Origin: Wenzhouxiangella sp. XN79A
Lineage (GTDB): Bacteria; Pseudomonadota; Gammaproteobacteria; Xanthomonadales; Wenzhouxiangellaceae
Assembly (NCBI RefSeq): GCF_012272825.1
Contig: NZ_JAAWWS010000160.1
Coordinates: 1 to 40,437, forward strand
DNA: 40,437 nucleotides
Direction: 5' to 3'
The notes below the pieces were generated by a model. The model was not told the DNA's origin. It saw only the letters and a program-made list of their open reading frames with translations, and made no database searches. A program made the position numbers and the translations under genes. Of this stretch, positions 7,831 through 15,428 are shown in pieces; within the stretch, counting starts at the first letter, position 1, and each line of letters starts with the position of its first letter.

Positions 7831-10068
7831 TCAGTTGCTGGCCATCATGGTGGTGTCGACATCGAACCGGTCGGCCGTCATGACCTTGGTCCAGGCCGCG
7901 ACGAAATCGCGGATGAACTCCTCGTCACCGTCGGCCGACGCATAGGCCTCGGCCACGGCGCGCAGCTCGGAGTTCGAGCCGAAGACCAGGTCGACCGGTG
8001 TGGCCGTCCACATCGCTTCGCCGCTGTCCCGATCCCGGCCGACATAGATGCCATCCATCTCGTCGGACTTGCTCCAGGCGTAGTCCATGCTCAGGACGTT
8101 GACGAAGAAGTCGTTGGTCAGCTGCCCGGGCGTATCGGTGAACACACCGTGGTCGACGCCGCCAACGTTGGCGTCCAGCGCCCGCATGCCGCCGACCAGC
8201 ACGGCCATTTCGGGCACGGTCAGATCGAGCAGCGCGGCCTTGTCGACCATCGCTTCCAGCGGCGCGAAGTAATGGCGGTCGCTGTAGTAGTTGCGGAACG
8301 CGTCGGCGTAGGGTTCGAGGTGGGCGAAGGAGTCGACTTCGGTCATCTCCTGCGTCGCGTCACCGCGACCGGGCACGAACGGCACCTCGATGTCGTGGCC
8401 GGCGTCGGCGGCGGCCTTCTCGATGGCGGCCGCGCCGCCGAGCACGATCAGGTCGGCCATCGAGACGTCGGCGCCCCGGCCTTCGTTGAAGTCCTGCTGG
8501 ATGCCTTCGAGCACGCCGAGCACGCGGGTCAGTTCGTCCGGGTTGTTGACCTCCCAGCCGATCTGCGGCTCGAGCCGGATGCGCGCACCGTTGGCGCCGC
8601 CGCGCATGTCGCTGGCGCGGTAGGTCGAGGCCGAGGCCCAGGCGGTCCGGACCAGTTCCGGCACGGTCAGGCCCGAGTCCAGGATCGCGTCCTTCAGCTC
8701 GGCGATGCCGTCGCCGTCGACCAGGTCGCCGGACCAGCTCGGCACGGGGTCCTGCCAGCTCAGCACCTCGGCCGGCACTTCACTGCCGACGTAGCGGGCG
8801 CGCGGACCCATGTCGCGGTGGGTCAGCTTGAACCAGGCGCGGGCGAAGGCGTCCTCGAATTCCTCCGGGTTGGCCAGGAAGCGTTCGGCGATTTCGCGGT
8901 AGGCCGGATCGCGCTTCATCGCCACGTCGGTGGTCAGCATGATCGGCGTCGACGGACCGGCGCCCGGCTGCACTTCGGGCACGGTGTTGTCCAGCGCCCC
9001 GTCCCTGGCCACCCACTGGGCGCCACCGGCCGGGCTCTCGGACAGTTCCCATTCGAAGTTCAGCAGGTTCGACAGGTAGAGCATCGACCAGCGCGTCGGT
9101 GTCTGGGTCCATGCCCCTTCCAGGCCGCTGGTGATCGTGTCGGCGCCGTTGCCGGTGCCGCAGTTGTTCTTCCAGCCCAGGCCCTGCTCTTCGAGACCGG
9201 CCGCGGCCGGCTCTGCACCGACGCAGTCGGCCGGGCTGGCCGCACCGTGGACCTTGCCGAAGGTATGCCCACCGGCGATCAGCGCCAGCGTCTCTTCGTC
9301 GTTCATCGCCATGCGGCCGAAGCTTTCGCGGATGGCCGTGGCCGCCGCCACCGGATCGGGCACGCCGCCCGGACCTTCGGCGTTGACGTAGATCAGGCCC
9401 ATCTGGGTGGCGGCCAGCGGTCCCTGCAGTCGACCTTCACCGTCGCGCCGCTCGGCGGCGAGCATGGCTTCTTCCGGGCCCCAGTAGACCAGGTCCGGCT
9501 CCCAGTCGTCCTCGCGGCCGCCGGCGAAGCCGAAGGTCTTGAAGCCCATGTCTTCCATCGACACGTTGCCGGTCAGCACCATGAGGTCGGCCCAGGACAG
9601 CTTGCGGCCGTACTTCTGCTTGACCGGCCACAGCAGGCGGCGAGCCTTGTCGAGGTTGGCGTTGTCCGGCCAGCTGTTCTGCGGGTCGAAGCGCAGCTGA
9701 CCGCCGCCGGCGCCGCCACGGCCGTCGACCGTGCGGTAGGTCCCCGCCGAGTGCCAGGCCATGCGGATGAAGAACGGGCCGTAGTGGCCCCAATCGGCCG
9801 GCCACCAGTCCTGCGAGTCGGTCAGGACCGCGCGGATGTCGGCCTTGACGGCGTCGAGGTCGAGCGACGCGAATTCGGCGGCGTAGTCGAAGTCCTCGCC
9901 GTAGGGGTTGGACGAAACGTCCTGGTCGCGGAGCGGGCTCAGGTCGAGCTGGTCCGGCCACCAGAACTGGTTGCTCTTGGCGTCGTCCATCGCCGAGGCG
10001 TTGGCGACCGGCAATGCCAGCGACACGGCCAGCGCAAGCGCGGCGAGGGACTTGGTGGATGTACGCAT
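7831..10068 (-). CDS. katG: Catalase-peroxidase with signal peptide
   Basis: KatG removes hydrogen peroxide by catalase and peroxidase chemistry using heme. The active-site set is complete when spaced against M. tuberculosis KatG: Arg102, Trp105 and His106 in [12 protein letters not shown]; Tyr227 in GLIYVNAEG; Met253 in ESFGRMAMN, completing the Trp-Tyr-Met adduct; and proximal heme ligand His268 in [10 protein letters not shown]. The C-terminal degenerate peroxidase repeat is present. The ATG at 10068 follows GGAGAT at 8 nt and gives a 745-residue precursor with a clear signal peptide ([19 protein letters not shown]), so the enzyme is likely periplasmic, like KatP-type enzymes. It is monocistronic with its own terminator. 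Confidence 0.95.
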   Translation of the reverse strand: MRTSTKSLAALALAVSLALPVANASAMDDAKSNQFWWPDQLDLSPLRDQDVSSNPYGEDFDYAAEFASLDLDAVKADIRAVLTDSQDWWPADWGHYGPFFIRMAWHSAGTYRTVDGRGGAGGGQLRFDPQNSWPDNANLDKARRLLWPVKQKYGRKLSWADLMVLTGNVSMEDMGFKTFGFAGGREDDWEPDLVYWGPEEAMLAAERRDGEGRLQGPLAATQMGLIYVNAEGPGGVPDPVAAATAIRESFGRMAMNDEETLALIAGGHTFGKVHGAASPADCVGAEPAAAGLEEQGLGWKNNCGTGNGADTITSGLEGAWTQTPTRWSMLYLSNLLNFEWELSESPAGGAQWVARDGALDNTVPEVQPGAGPSTPIMLTTDVAMKRDPAYREIAERFLANPEEFEDAFARAWFKLTHRDMGPRARYVGSEVPAEVLSWQDPVPSWSGDLVDGDGIAELKDAILDSGLTVPELVRTAWASASTYRASDMRGGANGARIRLEPQIGWEVNNPDELTRVLGVLEGIQQDFNEGRGADVSMADLIVLGGAAAIEKAAADAGHDIEVPFVPGRGDATQEMTEVDSFAHLEPYADAFRNYYSDRHYFAPLEAMVDKAALLDLTVPEMAVLVGGMRALDANVGGVDHGVFTDTPGQLTNDFFVNVLSMDYAWSKSDEMDGIYVGRDRDSGEAMWTATPVDLVFGSNSELRAVAEAYASADGDEEFIRDFVAAWTKVMTADRFDVDTTMMASN

Positions 10069-10151
10069 GATGCGATCTCCCATGAGATTGAGTGGACCCG
10101 AACGGGGTTGGCTCATAACCTACGCCTTTCAAATCGAACCGTCCAATTGAT

Positions 10152-10169
10152 ATCGGCAATGCTGCCGAT
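10152..10169. promoter_or_regulatory. Inverted repeat upstream of katG
   Basis: ATCGGCA, 4 nt, then TGCCGAT forms a perfect 7-bp dyad about 85 bp upstream of the katG ATG in the katG-nudC divergent gap. It could be an operator for a peroxide or redox regulator. It does not match the OxyR consensus I know, so the binder is unknown. Confidence 0.35.
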
Positions 10170-10281
10170 TGAGGAAAGGTATGCAACCCTTGAGCAAGAA
10201 TCATTCAGGGGCAGTCGGACCCTCCATCGTCTCGGCGCGTGCCCCGATCGGGCGCGATGATCGGCTACAGTGATCCGGACC

Positions 10282-11265
10282 ATGCCCGGATCCGATGCCA
10301 ACAACCCTGCGCCGCTGCTGGCCTACTCCGGGCTGCGTCTCCGGCGGACCTCCCCGCTGCGCGAGCGCGACGACTGGCGCGAGGCCAGCCTGGCGAATCC
10401 CGAAACGCGGGTGCTGCCGGTCTGGCGGGGACGCAATCTCGTCGCCGGCTGGCGCGGCGGCAGCGGCGACGCCCGACCCGGCGATGCGTTGGACCTGCAC
10501 GTGCTGCCGGCGGATGCGGCCGAATTCGCCGAACTGGTGCTGCTCGGCGTCGACGGCGACGCGCCGGTGCTGGCTGCCGACCTTTCGGACTGGCCCGAAG
10601 ATCGAGCGAATGCACTGGCCGATGACGCCGGGTTCGTCGATCTTCGCCAGGTCGGTCCGGCCCTCGGCGCGCAGAGCGCCGCCCTGCTCAGCTACGCCCG
10701 CGGGATGGTCCACTGGCACCGCACCCATCGGCACTGCGGGCGTTGCGGCGCGGCGACGGCCAATCTGAGGGGCGGCATGCTGCGCCGCTGCCCGGACGAG
10801 CACTGCGGCGGCGTGGCGTTCCCGCGCATCGATCCGGCCGTCATCGTGCTGGTCGACGACGGCGGGCTGCACGGCGACGGCATCCCGCGCTGCCTGCTCG
10901 GCCGGGCCCCCGGCTGGCCGGCCGGGGTGTACTCCACGCTGGCCGGCTTCGTCGAGCCGGGCGAAACACTGGAGGAAACCGTGGCCCGCGAAGTGCGGGA
11001 GGAAAGCAACATCGGCGTCGAGAACGTCCGCTACATGGCCTCCCAGCCCTGGCCCTTTCCCTCCTCGCTGATGCTGGGCTTCCACGCCTCGGCCCGCACC
11101 CTGTCGATCCAGCGCAACGACAACGAGCTCGAGGACGCCCGCTGGTTCAGTGCAAACGAGCTGCGCAACGCCGGCACCTGGGGCGACGACGACGAGATCT
11201 GCCTGCCGCGCAGCGATTCGATCGCGCGCTATCTCATCGAGAGCTGGCTGGCCGGACAGGACTGA
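10282..11265 (+). CDS. nudC: NAD+ diphosphatase (Nudix hydrolase) NudC
   Basis: NudC cleaves NADH/NAD+ to NMN(H) and AMP and can remove NAD caps from RNA. The 327-residue protein shows a zinc ribbon with Cys152, Cys155, Cys170 and Cys175. The Nudix box is at 222-244 (GFVEPGETLEETVA, REVREESNI). The NudC-specific SQPWPFPSS motif at 254-262 separates it from other Nudix enzymes. The start is ambiguous between GTG 10270 and ATG 10282, with no clear ribosome site for either; I give the ATG. It diverges from katG and converges on the coiled-coil gene, with a small GC-rich dyad (11270-11287) between them. Confidence 0.93.
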   Translation: MPGSDANNPAPLLAYSGLRLRRTSPLRERDDWREASLANPETRVLPVWRGRNLVAGWRGGSGDARPGDALDLHVLPADAAEFAELVLLGVDGDAPVLAADLSDWPEDRANALADDAGFVDLRQVGPALGAQSAALLSYARGMVHWHRTHRHCGRCGAATANLRGGMLRRCPDEHCGGVAFPRIDPAVIVLVDDGGLHGDGIPRCLLGRAPGWPAGVYSTLAGFVEPGETLEETVAREVREESNIGVENVRYMASQPWPFPSSLMLGFHASARTLSIQRNDNELEDARWFSANELRNAGTWGDDDEICLPRSDSIARYLIESWLAGQD

Positions 11266-11302
11266 CCGACGGCCGATCGCGCGGCCGGCGGACGGACGCG
11301 GA

Positions 11303-11902
11303 TCAGTTGCGGGTAACTTCCCGGCGGTCGCCGTCGACCGGCACGCCGCCGGCCTTCAGGAGATCGACGATGTAGGCGCGGTGCTCGTCGCCGAGCTCGC
11401 CGTCGGCATAGATGCTCTGGACCAGACGGCGCAGCCGGTAGGCGTAGCGAACCACCGGCAGCAGCTTCTTCTGTTCGGCATCCAGCGCCCGGCGGGCCTG
11501 GTCGAGCTCGGCCTCGAGGTGGGCAATGCGATCCCGGGCATGATCGAGCTCCTGCTGCTTCGCGTCCAGCGCGTTCTGAAGCTCGCCGGTCGACTGGACC
11601 TGGCTGACTTCGGCCGAGAGGGTCGACCGACGGGCCTCGCGCAGCCGATCGGCCAGCTGACGGACCAGTTCCTCGTCGTCGCGCGCCGCGTCGGCCTCGG
11701 CCAGCTCGGCCAGGCGCTTGCGCAGCACGCCGACGTCGTTGCGCATCTGCCGCAGCTCACGCCGGACCGAATCGTCGGATTCGAGCATGGTCCGGGCGTC
11801 TTCGGGCAGGTCGGACGGCTCGGGATACTCGCTCACGTTGCCGGCAGCGACTTCCTGAAGCCACTGACGGAACCGCGCGCGCTGCGAGAGATGTTCGAGC
11901 AT
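11303..11902 (-). CDS. Coiled-coil protein of unknown function
   Basis: The 199-residue product has no signal peptide or membrane segment. Residues about 45-145 are strongly helical with heptad-like Leu/Ala and many charged residues (RRELRQMRNDVGVLRKRLAE, LDHARDRIAHLEAELDQARR), indicating a coiled coil. The C-terminus (VVRYAYRLRRLVQSIYADG) is a short basic helix region. I recognise no family. Codon use matches the neighbours and the alternative frame on the other strand is less plausible. The ribosome site is weak (GAGGT almost touching the ATG). Confidence 0.65.
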   Translation of the reverse strand: MLEHLSQRARFRQWLQEVAAGNVSEYPEPSDLPEDARTMLESDDSVRRELRQMRNDVGVLRKRLAELAEADAARDDEELVRQLADRLREARRSTLSAEVSQVQSTGELQNALDAKQQELDHARDRIAHLEAELDQARRALDAEQKKLLPVVRYAYRLRRLVQSIYADGELGDEHRAYIVDLLKAGGVPVDGDRREVTRN

Positions 11903-12169
11903 GACCTCAGCGTACCGGAGGTTTTTTTCAATTGCATCAACATCTTGAGGAACGGCTTCGCGTCTGCACGCGTGGAATGTGATGCAGGTTCCAGTTCGGC
12001 CGATCGCGTCTCTCGCGACCGGCCGTCCCGGCGCCGATCCGGCGAGCGAAGAACGCTGCCGACCCGATCGAACCGGGCGATCGGACGCGATGAATCCGAT
12101 GTAACCGCGCTTGCCGGCGTACTACCCTTCGAGCGGTCACGACCGGTGACACACCGAGAGTCAATACCA

Positions 12170-12517
12170 ATGAACAAGCACATTCCTGTCCTGCTGGCGC
12201 TGATCGCCGGCCTCGGCCTCGCCGCAGGTGCGGCCCGGGCCGACGATCCCTCGCACGAACCGCACGAATCCGAGCACCAGCATCACCACGGCGACGACGG
12301 CCATGCCGACGAGCACGAGCACCATCACGGCAACGACGGCCACGCCGACGAACACGAGCACCATCACGGCGACGACGGCCACGCCGACGAGCACGAGCAC
12401 CATCACGGCAACGATGGTCACGCCGACGAGCACGAGCACCACCACCTCGACGGCGACGATCCCGAAGACCATCATCACCACCACCAGGACGATGGCGATA
12501 CCGACGGCTCGTCCTGA
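12170..12517 (+). CDS. Secreted His/Asp-rich repeat protein, likely metal-binding
   Basis: The 115-residue product starts with a signal peptide (MNKHIPVLLALIAGLGLAAG, then AARADD). Almost all of the mature part is His, Asp, Glu and Gly. Four 13-residue repeats of the form HHHGDDGHADEHE or HHHGNDGHADEHE are followed by a tail with HHHHH. This composition fits zinc, nickel, copper or cobalt buffering in the periplasm. No transporter or metal regulator is adjacent, so the metal cannot be named. Only a weak purine stretch (GAGAG) precedes the ATG. A strong hairpin follows the gene. Confidence 0.75.
   Translation: MNKHIPVLLALIAGLGLAAGAARADDPSHEPHESEHQHHHGDDGHADEHEHHHGNDGHADEHEHHHGDDGHADEHEHHHGNDGHADEHEHHHLDGDDPEDHHHHHQDDGDTDGSS
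12281..12436 (+). repeat. 39-bp tandem coding repeat, four copies
   Basis: Four in-frame 39-bp units (starting 12281, 12320, 12359, 12398) encode the His-rich repeat. Units alternate GDD, GND, GDD, GND, so the true period may be 78 bp. Such arrays gain and lose units by slippage. Confidence 0.9.
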
Positions 12518-12678
12518 CGATCGTTTGAATCATCGACCCCGGAACGCGCCGGCCACGGGCGCGTTTCCGGTTCTTCGCCGTCGATGCGCCGGCGCACGAG
12601 GTCGATCGCCCGCCGGGCACCGAACCGCCGGACGATCTCGCGCAGTGCGCCGTCCCCGAAGCCGACCACGGACGCCAT
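12475..12678 (-). CDS. Possible small Arg-rich protein
   Basis: A 67-residue frame beginning MASVVGFGDGALREIVRRFG has about 86 percent G/C at third codon positions over its first 45 codons, like real genes nearby. GGTGA lies a few bases upstream of the ATG. It overlaps the 3' end of the His-rich gene in the opposite direction. I recognise no family, and the C-terminal third is low-complexity antisense of the His codons. It may be a chance frame. Confidence 0.25.
   Translation of the reverse strand: MASVVGFGDGALREIVRRFGARRAIDLVRRRIDGEEPETRPWPARSGVDDSNDRQDEPSVSPSSWWW
12539..12570 (+). terminator. Hairpin after the His-rich gene
   Basis: The arms CCGGAACGCGCC and GGCGCGTTTCCGG pair with one bulge about 22 bp past the stop, followed by TTCTTCG. 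The stem is strong but the U-tract is poor. Confidence 0.5.
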
Positions 12679-12849
12679 CGTCACCGATCCGCGAGTGAGC
12701 CCCTTCGTTGGTCCTGTACCGTCCAGCGAGTCGACATTGCCGCGTTCCGCCCCCTGGAAAGGACGCTGCCATTCCCTGCGAGACAGGCCTTGCAGCTGCA
12801 CGCTCTCCGACTCGCCATACGTCACACAATGAGTGGCGGGGTACACTAG

Positions 12850-13010
12850 CCCGCATTACTCATGAATGAGCTCGCGCCCTTGCCTGGTTCTTGTCCGCAC
12901 AGCGAATCGTCCTCGCTCGGAAATACAGCAGGGTATTCCGCTCGGTCGGAACATCCCCTGTGCGAACGATTCCCGGCGCAATCATCGCGGCGATTCATGA
13001 ATAATGCGGG
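12850..13010. repeat. Nested 161-bp palindrome (MITE-like or structured RNA)
   Basis: Four pairs of arms share nearly one centre (about 12926-12930). The outermost are 12850-12867 with 12993-13010 (17 of 18 matching), then 12874-12878 with 12975-12979, 12896-12902 with 12958-12964, and the central hairpin 12918-12926 with 12933-12940 (one bulge, 6-nt loop). A TACACT box at 12842-12847, like the one in front of pyrE, sits just upstream. No target-site duplication was seen. It could be a small mobile element, a foldback RNA, or both. Confidence 0.65.
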
Positions 13011-13286
13011 TCAGGAAACATCCGAACACGTCTGCGCGGAGCGCGCTTCAGTCGGAAACGCCGCAGATCGTGCGTGCCGTGGCGAGTGACAGTCGCCATG
13101 GCGACGGCCGAGTCACATCGCGTGCCAGCTGCGGCGTCTCCGGCGAACCCCGGTCGGGACGGGCCGTTGCGGGCCACACGGCGCCGCTTGTCATGACCAT
13201 CGGACGCGTTGGTTCGGGTCGGGCGCGCTGATTCGGGAATCACCGAACCACGCTCGTCGAAGCCACGCCGGGTGATTGCGCCGCTC

Positions 13287-13322
13287 GTCATGACAAGCGT
13301 CATGACAAGCGTCATGACGAGC
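13287..13322. repeat. Three tandem 12-bp TCATGA-centred repeats
   Basis: GTCATGACAAGC occurs twice and GTCATGACGAGC once, head to tail, 93 bp before mscS. Each unit contains the palindrome GTCATGAC, and another copy lies near 13190. Spacing of about one helical turn suggests possible cooperative protein binding. Confidence 0.7.
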
Positions 13323-13414
13323 GCTCCGTCGCGCCCGCGCAGACCTGTTCAGAGCTTCCCCAGCGGACTTCGAGCATCGTCCGCACCGCTGCCGACCCCG
13401 GAGGACACCGCGCG

Positions 13415-14785
13415 ATGGCCCGACTGCCGAGAATCCGATTCACCTGGCTCATCCTGCTGGCCCTGCTGGCCGGGCTGCCGGCAGCGGCCCAGGTCGAGGA
13501 CCCGGCTTCGGCCGAGCCGTCGGACCGCCAGATCGACCCGGCGTCTCCGCCGGCGTCCGACCACCGGATCGGCGAGCGGCTGCGCGAGATCTTCGCCGAG
13601 ATCGAATCGCTGCAAGGTGTCGAGGTGGCGGTGTCGGCCGGCGTGGTCGAACTCAGCGGCGAAGTCGAAGCCCAGGCCACCAGCGCACGGGCCGAACGCC
13701 TGGCCGGCCAGGTCGAGGGCGTGGTCGAGGTCGAGAATCGCCTGAGCCTGAATCGCGCGCTCGACGACCGTCTCGAGTCCACCGGCAACGAGCTCGCCGA
13801 GCTGTTTCGTGGTCTGATGGCCGGCCTGCCGCTGTTCGGCGTCGCGCTGCTGGTGTTCGTGCTGTTCTGGCTGGCCGGCCGATGGATCGGTGCCCGCCAC
13901 GGCCTGTATCGGCGGTTCAGCCCGAACGTGTTCATCGCCGAGTTGATCGGCCAGGTCGCACACCTGGTGTTCATCGTCCTCGGGCTGGTGCTCGCGCTGT
14001 CCCTGCTCGACGCGACCGCGCTGCTCGGCACCATCCTCGGCGCAGCCGGGATCTTCGGCCTGGCGCTCGGCTTCGCGGTCCGCGACACGGTCGAGAACTA
14101 TATCGCCAGCATCCTCCTGAGCATCCGCAATCCGTTCGGCATCAACGACCTGGTCGATGTCTCGGGCCAGATCGGCAACGTCGTCTCGCTGACCTCGCGC
14201 GCGACCATCCTGCTGTCGCCGGAAGGCAACCACGTGCGCATTCCCAACGCCATGGTGTTCAAGGCCGTCATCGTCAACTACACGCGGCGGCCCGAACGAC
14301 GCTTCGAGTTCGACGTCGGCGTCGACACCGACCACGACCTGCGATCGGCGCAGCAGGTGGCGATCGATACGCTCGAGTCCACCCCCGGGGTACTGCCCGA
14401 ACCCGCCGTGCAGGTCATCGTCCAGGCACTCGGCGACTCCAACGTCGTGCTGCGCTGTTACGGCTGGGTCAACCAGCAGGCCCACAGCTTCATCAAGGTG
14501 CAGAGCGAGGCGATCCGCCGGGTCAAGGAAGCCTTCGACGAGGCCGGCATCGTCATGCCAGAACCCGTCTATCGCCTCAGGATCGTCGACCGCGTCGCCG
14601 GCACGGCCGGCGCCACGCCGGACCGCGCGCCGAAGCGCGACGCGGAGCGCAGGAAAGGCGACAACGACGATCCAGCCCCGGCCGATGTCTCGGTCGACCA
14701 CACCATCGAAAAGCGCGTGATCGTCGAGGCACAGGATGCCGAGAGCGAGAACCTGCTCAGCCCCGACGCCGATCAGGAGCTCTGA
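13415..14785 (+). CDS. BON-domain mechanosensitive channel, MscS family
   Basis: The 456-residue protein has a signal-like N-terminus (WLILLALLAGLPAAAQ). A BON domain follows at about 50-112 (SLQGVEVAVSAGVVELSGEV, VEGVVEVENRLSL). Membrane helices lie at about 138-156, 175-198 and 200-225. The last is the Gly/Ala-rich pore helix (TILGAAGIFGLALGFAVRD), followed by the MscS beta domain (NPFGINDLVDVSGQIGNV, LSPEGNHVRIPNAMVF). MscS channels release solutes on hypo-osmotic shock. The BON domain would lie in the periplasm and may contact membrane or wall. GGAGG lies about 10 nt before the ATG. The C-terminal 60 residues are charged and disordered-looking. Confidence 0.92.
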   Translation: MARLPRIRFTWLILLALLAGLPAAAQVEDPASAEPSDRQIDPASPPASDHRIGERLREIFAEIESLQGVEVAVSAGVVELSGEVEAQATSARAERLAGQVEGVVEVENRLSLNRALDDRLESTGNELAELFRGLMAGLPLFGVALLVFVLFWLAGRWIGARHGLYRRFSPNVFIAELIGQVAHLVFIVLGLVLALSLLDATALLGTILGAAGIFGLALGFAVRDTVENYIASILLSIRNPFGINDLVDVSGQIGNVVSLTSRATILLSPEGNHVRIPNAMVFKAVIVNYTRRPERRFEFDVGVDTDHDLRSAQQVAIDTLESTPGVLPEPAVQVIVQALGDSNVVLRCYGWVNQQAHSFIKVQSEAIRRVKEAFDEAGIVMPEPVYRLRIVDRVAGTAGATPDRAPKRDAERRKGDNDDPAPADVSVDHTIEKRVIVEAQDAESENLLSPDADQEL

Positions 14786-14900
14786 GCGTTCGATGGCAGA
14801 GACGGAATCCCGGTGCCGAAGGCGGGCCGGCCGGTTGCTCGCGCGACAATGCGCTTTGGCGTTGCGGGGTCTGCATCAGGGCCACTGCTGACCCAGCGCT

Positions 14901-15428
14901 TCACCGCACGATCGGCGATTCGGCCGCGCCGAGGCGTTTCTGCATCAGCGTCACGTCCTGCCAGGCATCGAACTTCCACCCGACGTCCCGCAGCACGCCG
15001 ACGCGCTCGAACCCGACCCGTTCGTGAAGACGAACCGAGGCAGCATTGCGCTGGCCGCCGATCACCGCGATCATCTGCCGGAATCCACGCGACTCGCATT
15101 CACGGATCAATCGGTCCAGCAACGCCCTGCCGACGCCGCGGCGCTGGAATTCGCGTGCGACATAGACCGAGTTCTCCACGGTTCTCCGATACGCCGGACG
15201 ACCGCGGAACGAGCCCGCGTAGCAGAAGCCGGCGACCCGAGCGTCGAGTTCTGCGACCAGATAGGGGTAGCCGCGTTCGCTCAGCCGCGCCTGACGCCCT
15301 CGCATCTCCTCGACGGTCGGCGGCTCGAGCTCGAACGATGCGCTCCCGTTCAGCACCGCCTCGGCATAGATCGCCTGGATGGCTCCGAAGTCGCGGTCCT
15401 CGACGGGGCGCACGACCGGATCGCTCAT
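14901..15428 (-). CDS. GNAT N-acetyltransferase, PAT/YncA-like
   Basis: The 175-residue enzyme carries the GNAT fold with the acetyl-CoA loop QRRGVGRALL (from residue 95). It also has the phosphinothricin-acetyltransferase/YncA-type features: an N-terminal RPVEDRDFGAIQAIYAEAV, Ser/Glu around SASFELEPPT, and a C-terminal SVRLHERVGFERVGVLRDVG. Family members acetylate the amino group of small amino-acid analogues such as methionine sulfone or sulfoximine. Its ATG overlaps the ampG stop as ATGA, so it is co-translated with ampG. No link in function is evident. Confidence 0.9.
   Translation of the reverse strand: MSDPVVRPVEDRDFGAIQAIYAEAVLNGSASFELEPPTVEEMRGRQARLSERGYPYLVAELDARVAGFCYAGSFRGRPAYRRTVENSVYVAREFQRRGVGRALLDRLIRECESRGFRQMIAVIGGQRNAASVRLHERVGFERVGVLRDVGWKFDAWQDVTLMQKRLGAAESPIVR

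Larger units (their letters stand above)
12679..13414. other. Gene-free region rich in dyads
   Basis: No frame here has the GC-rich third positions of neighbouring genes. It holds a nested palindrome (12850-13010), a 14-bp palindrome GTCGCCATGGCGAC near 13090-13103, a nested hairpin with arms 13211-13217/13243-13249 and 13230-13234/13237-13241, and a 12-bp tandem repeat (13287-13322). GCGCCGCTTGTCATGAC near 13181 recurs with one change near 13279. The right end should contain the mscS promoter, which I could not pick out. Confidence 0.6.

Noticed and set aside
8149-10260. 703-codon plus-strand frame opposite katG
   Set aside because: Antisense of a well-supported gene, with no family features.
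12862-13089. 75-codon plus-strand frame inside the palindrome region
   Set aside because: Third-position G/C is mixed, unlike real neighbours, and its sequence is set by the inverted repeats.
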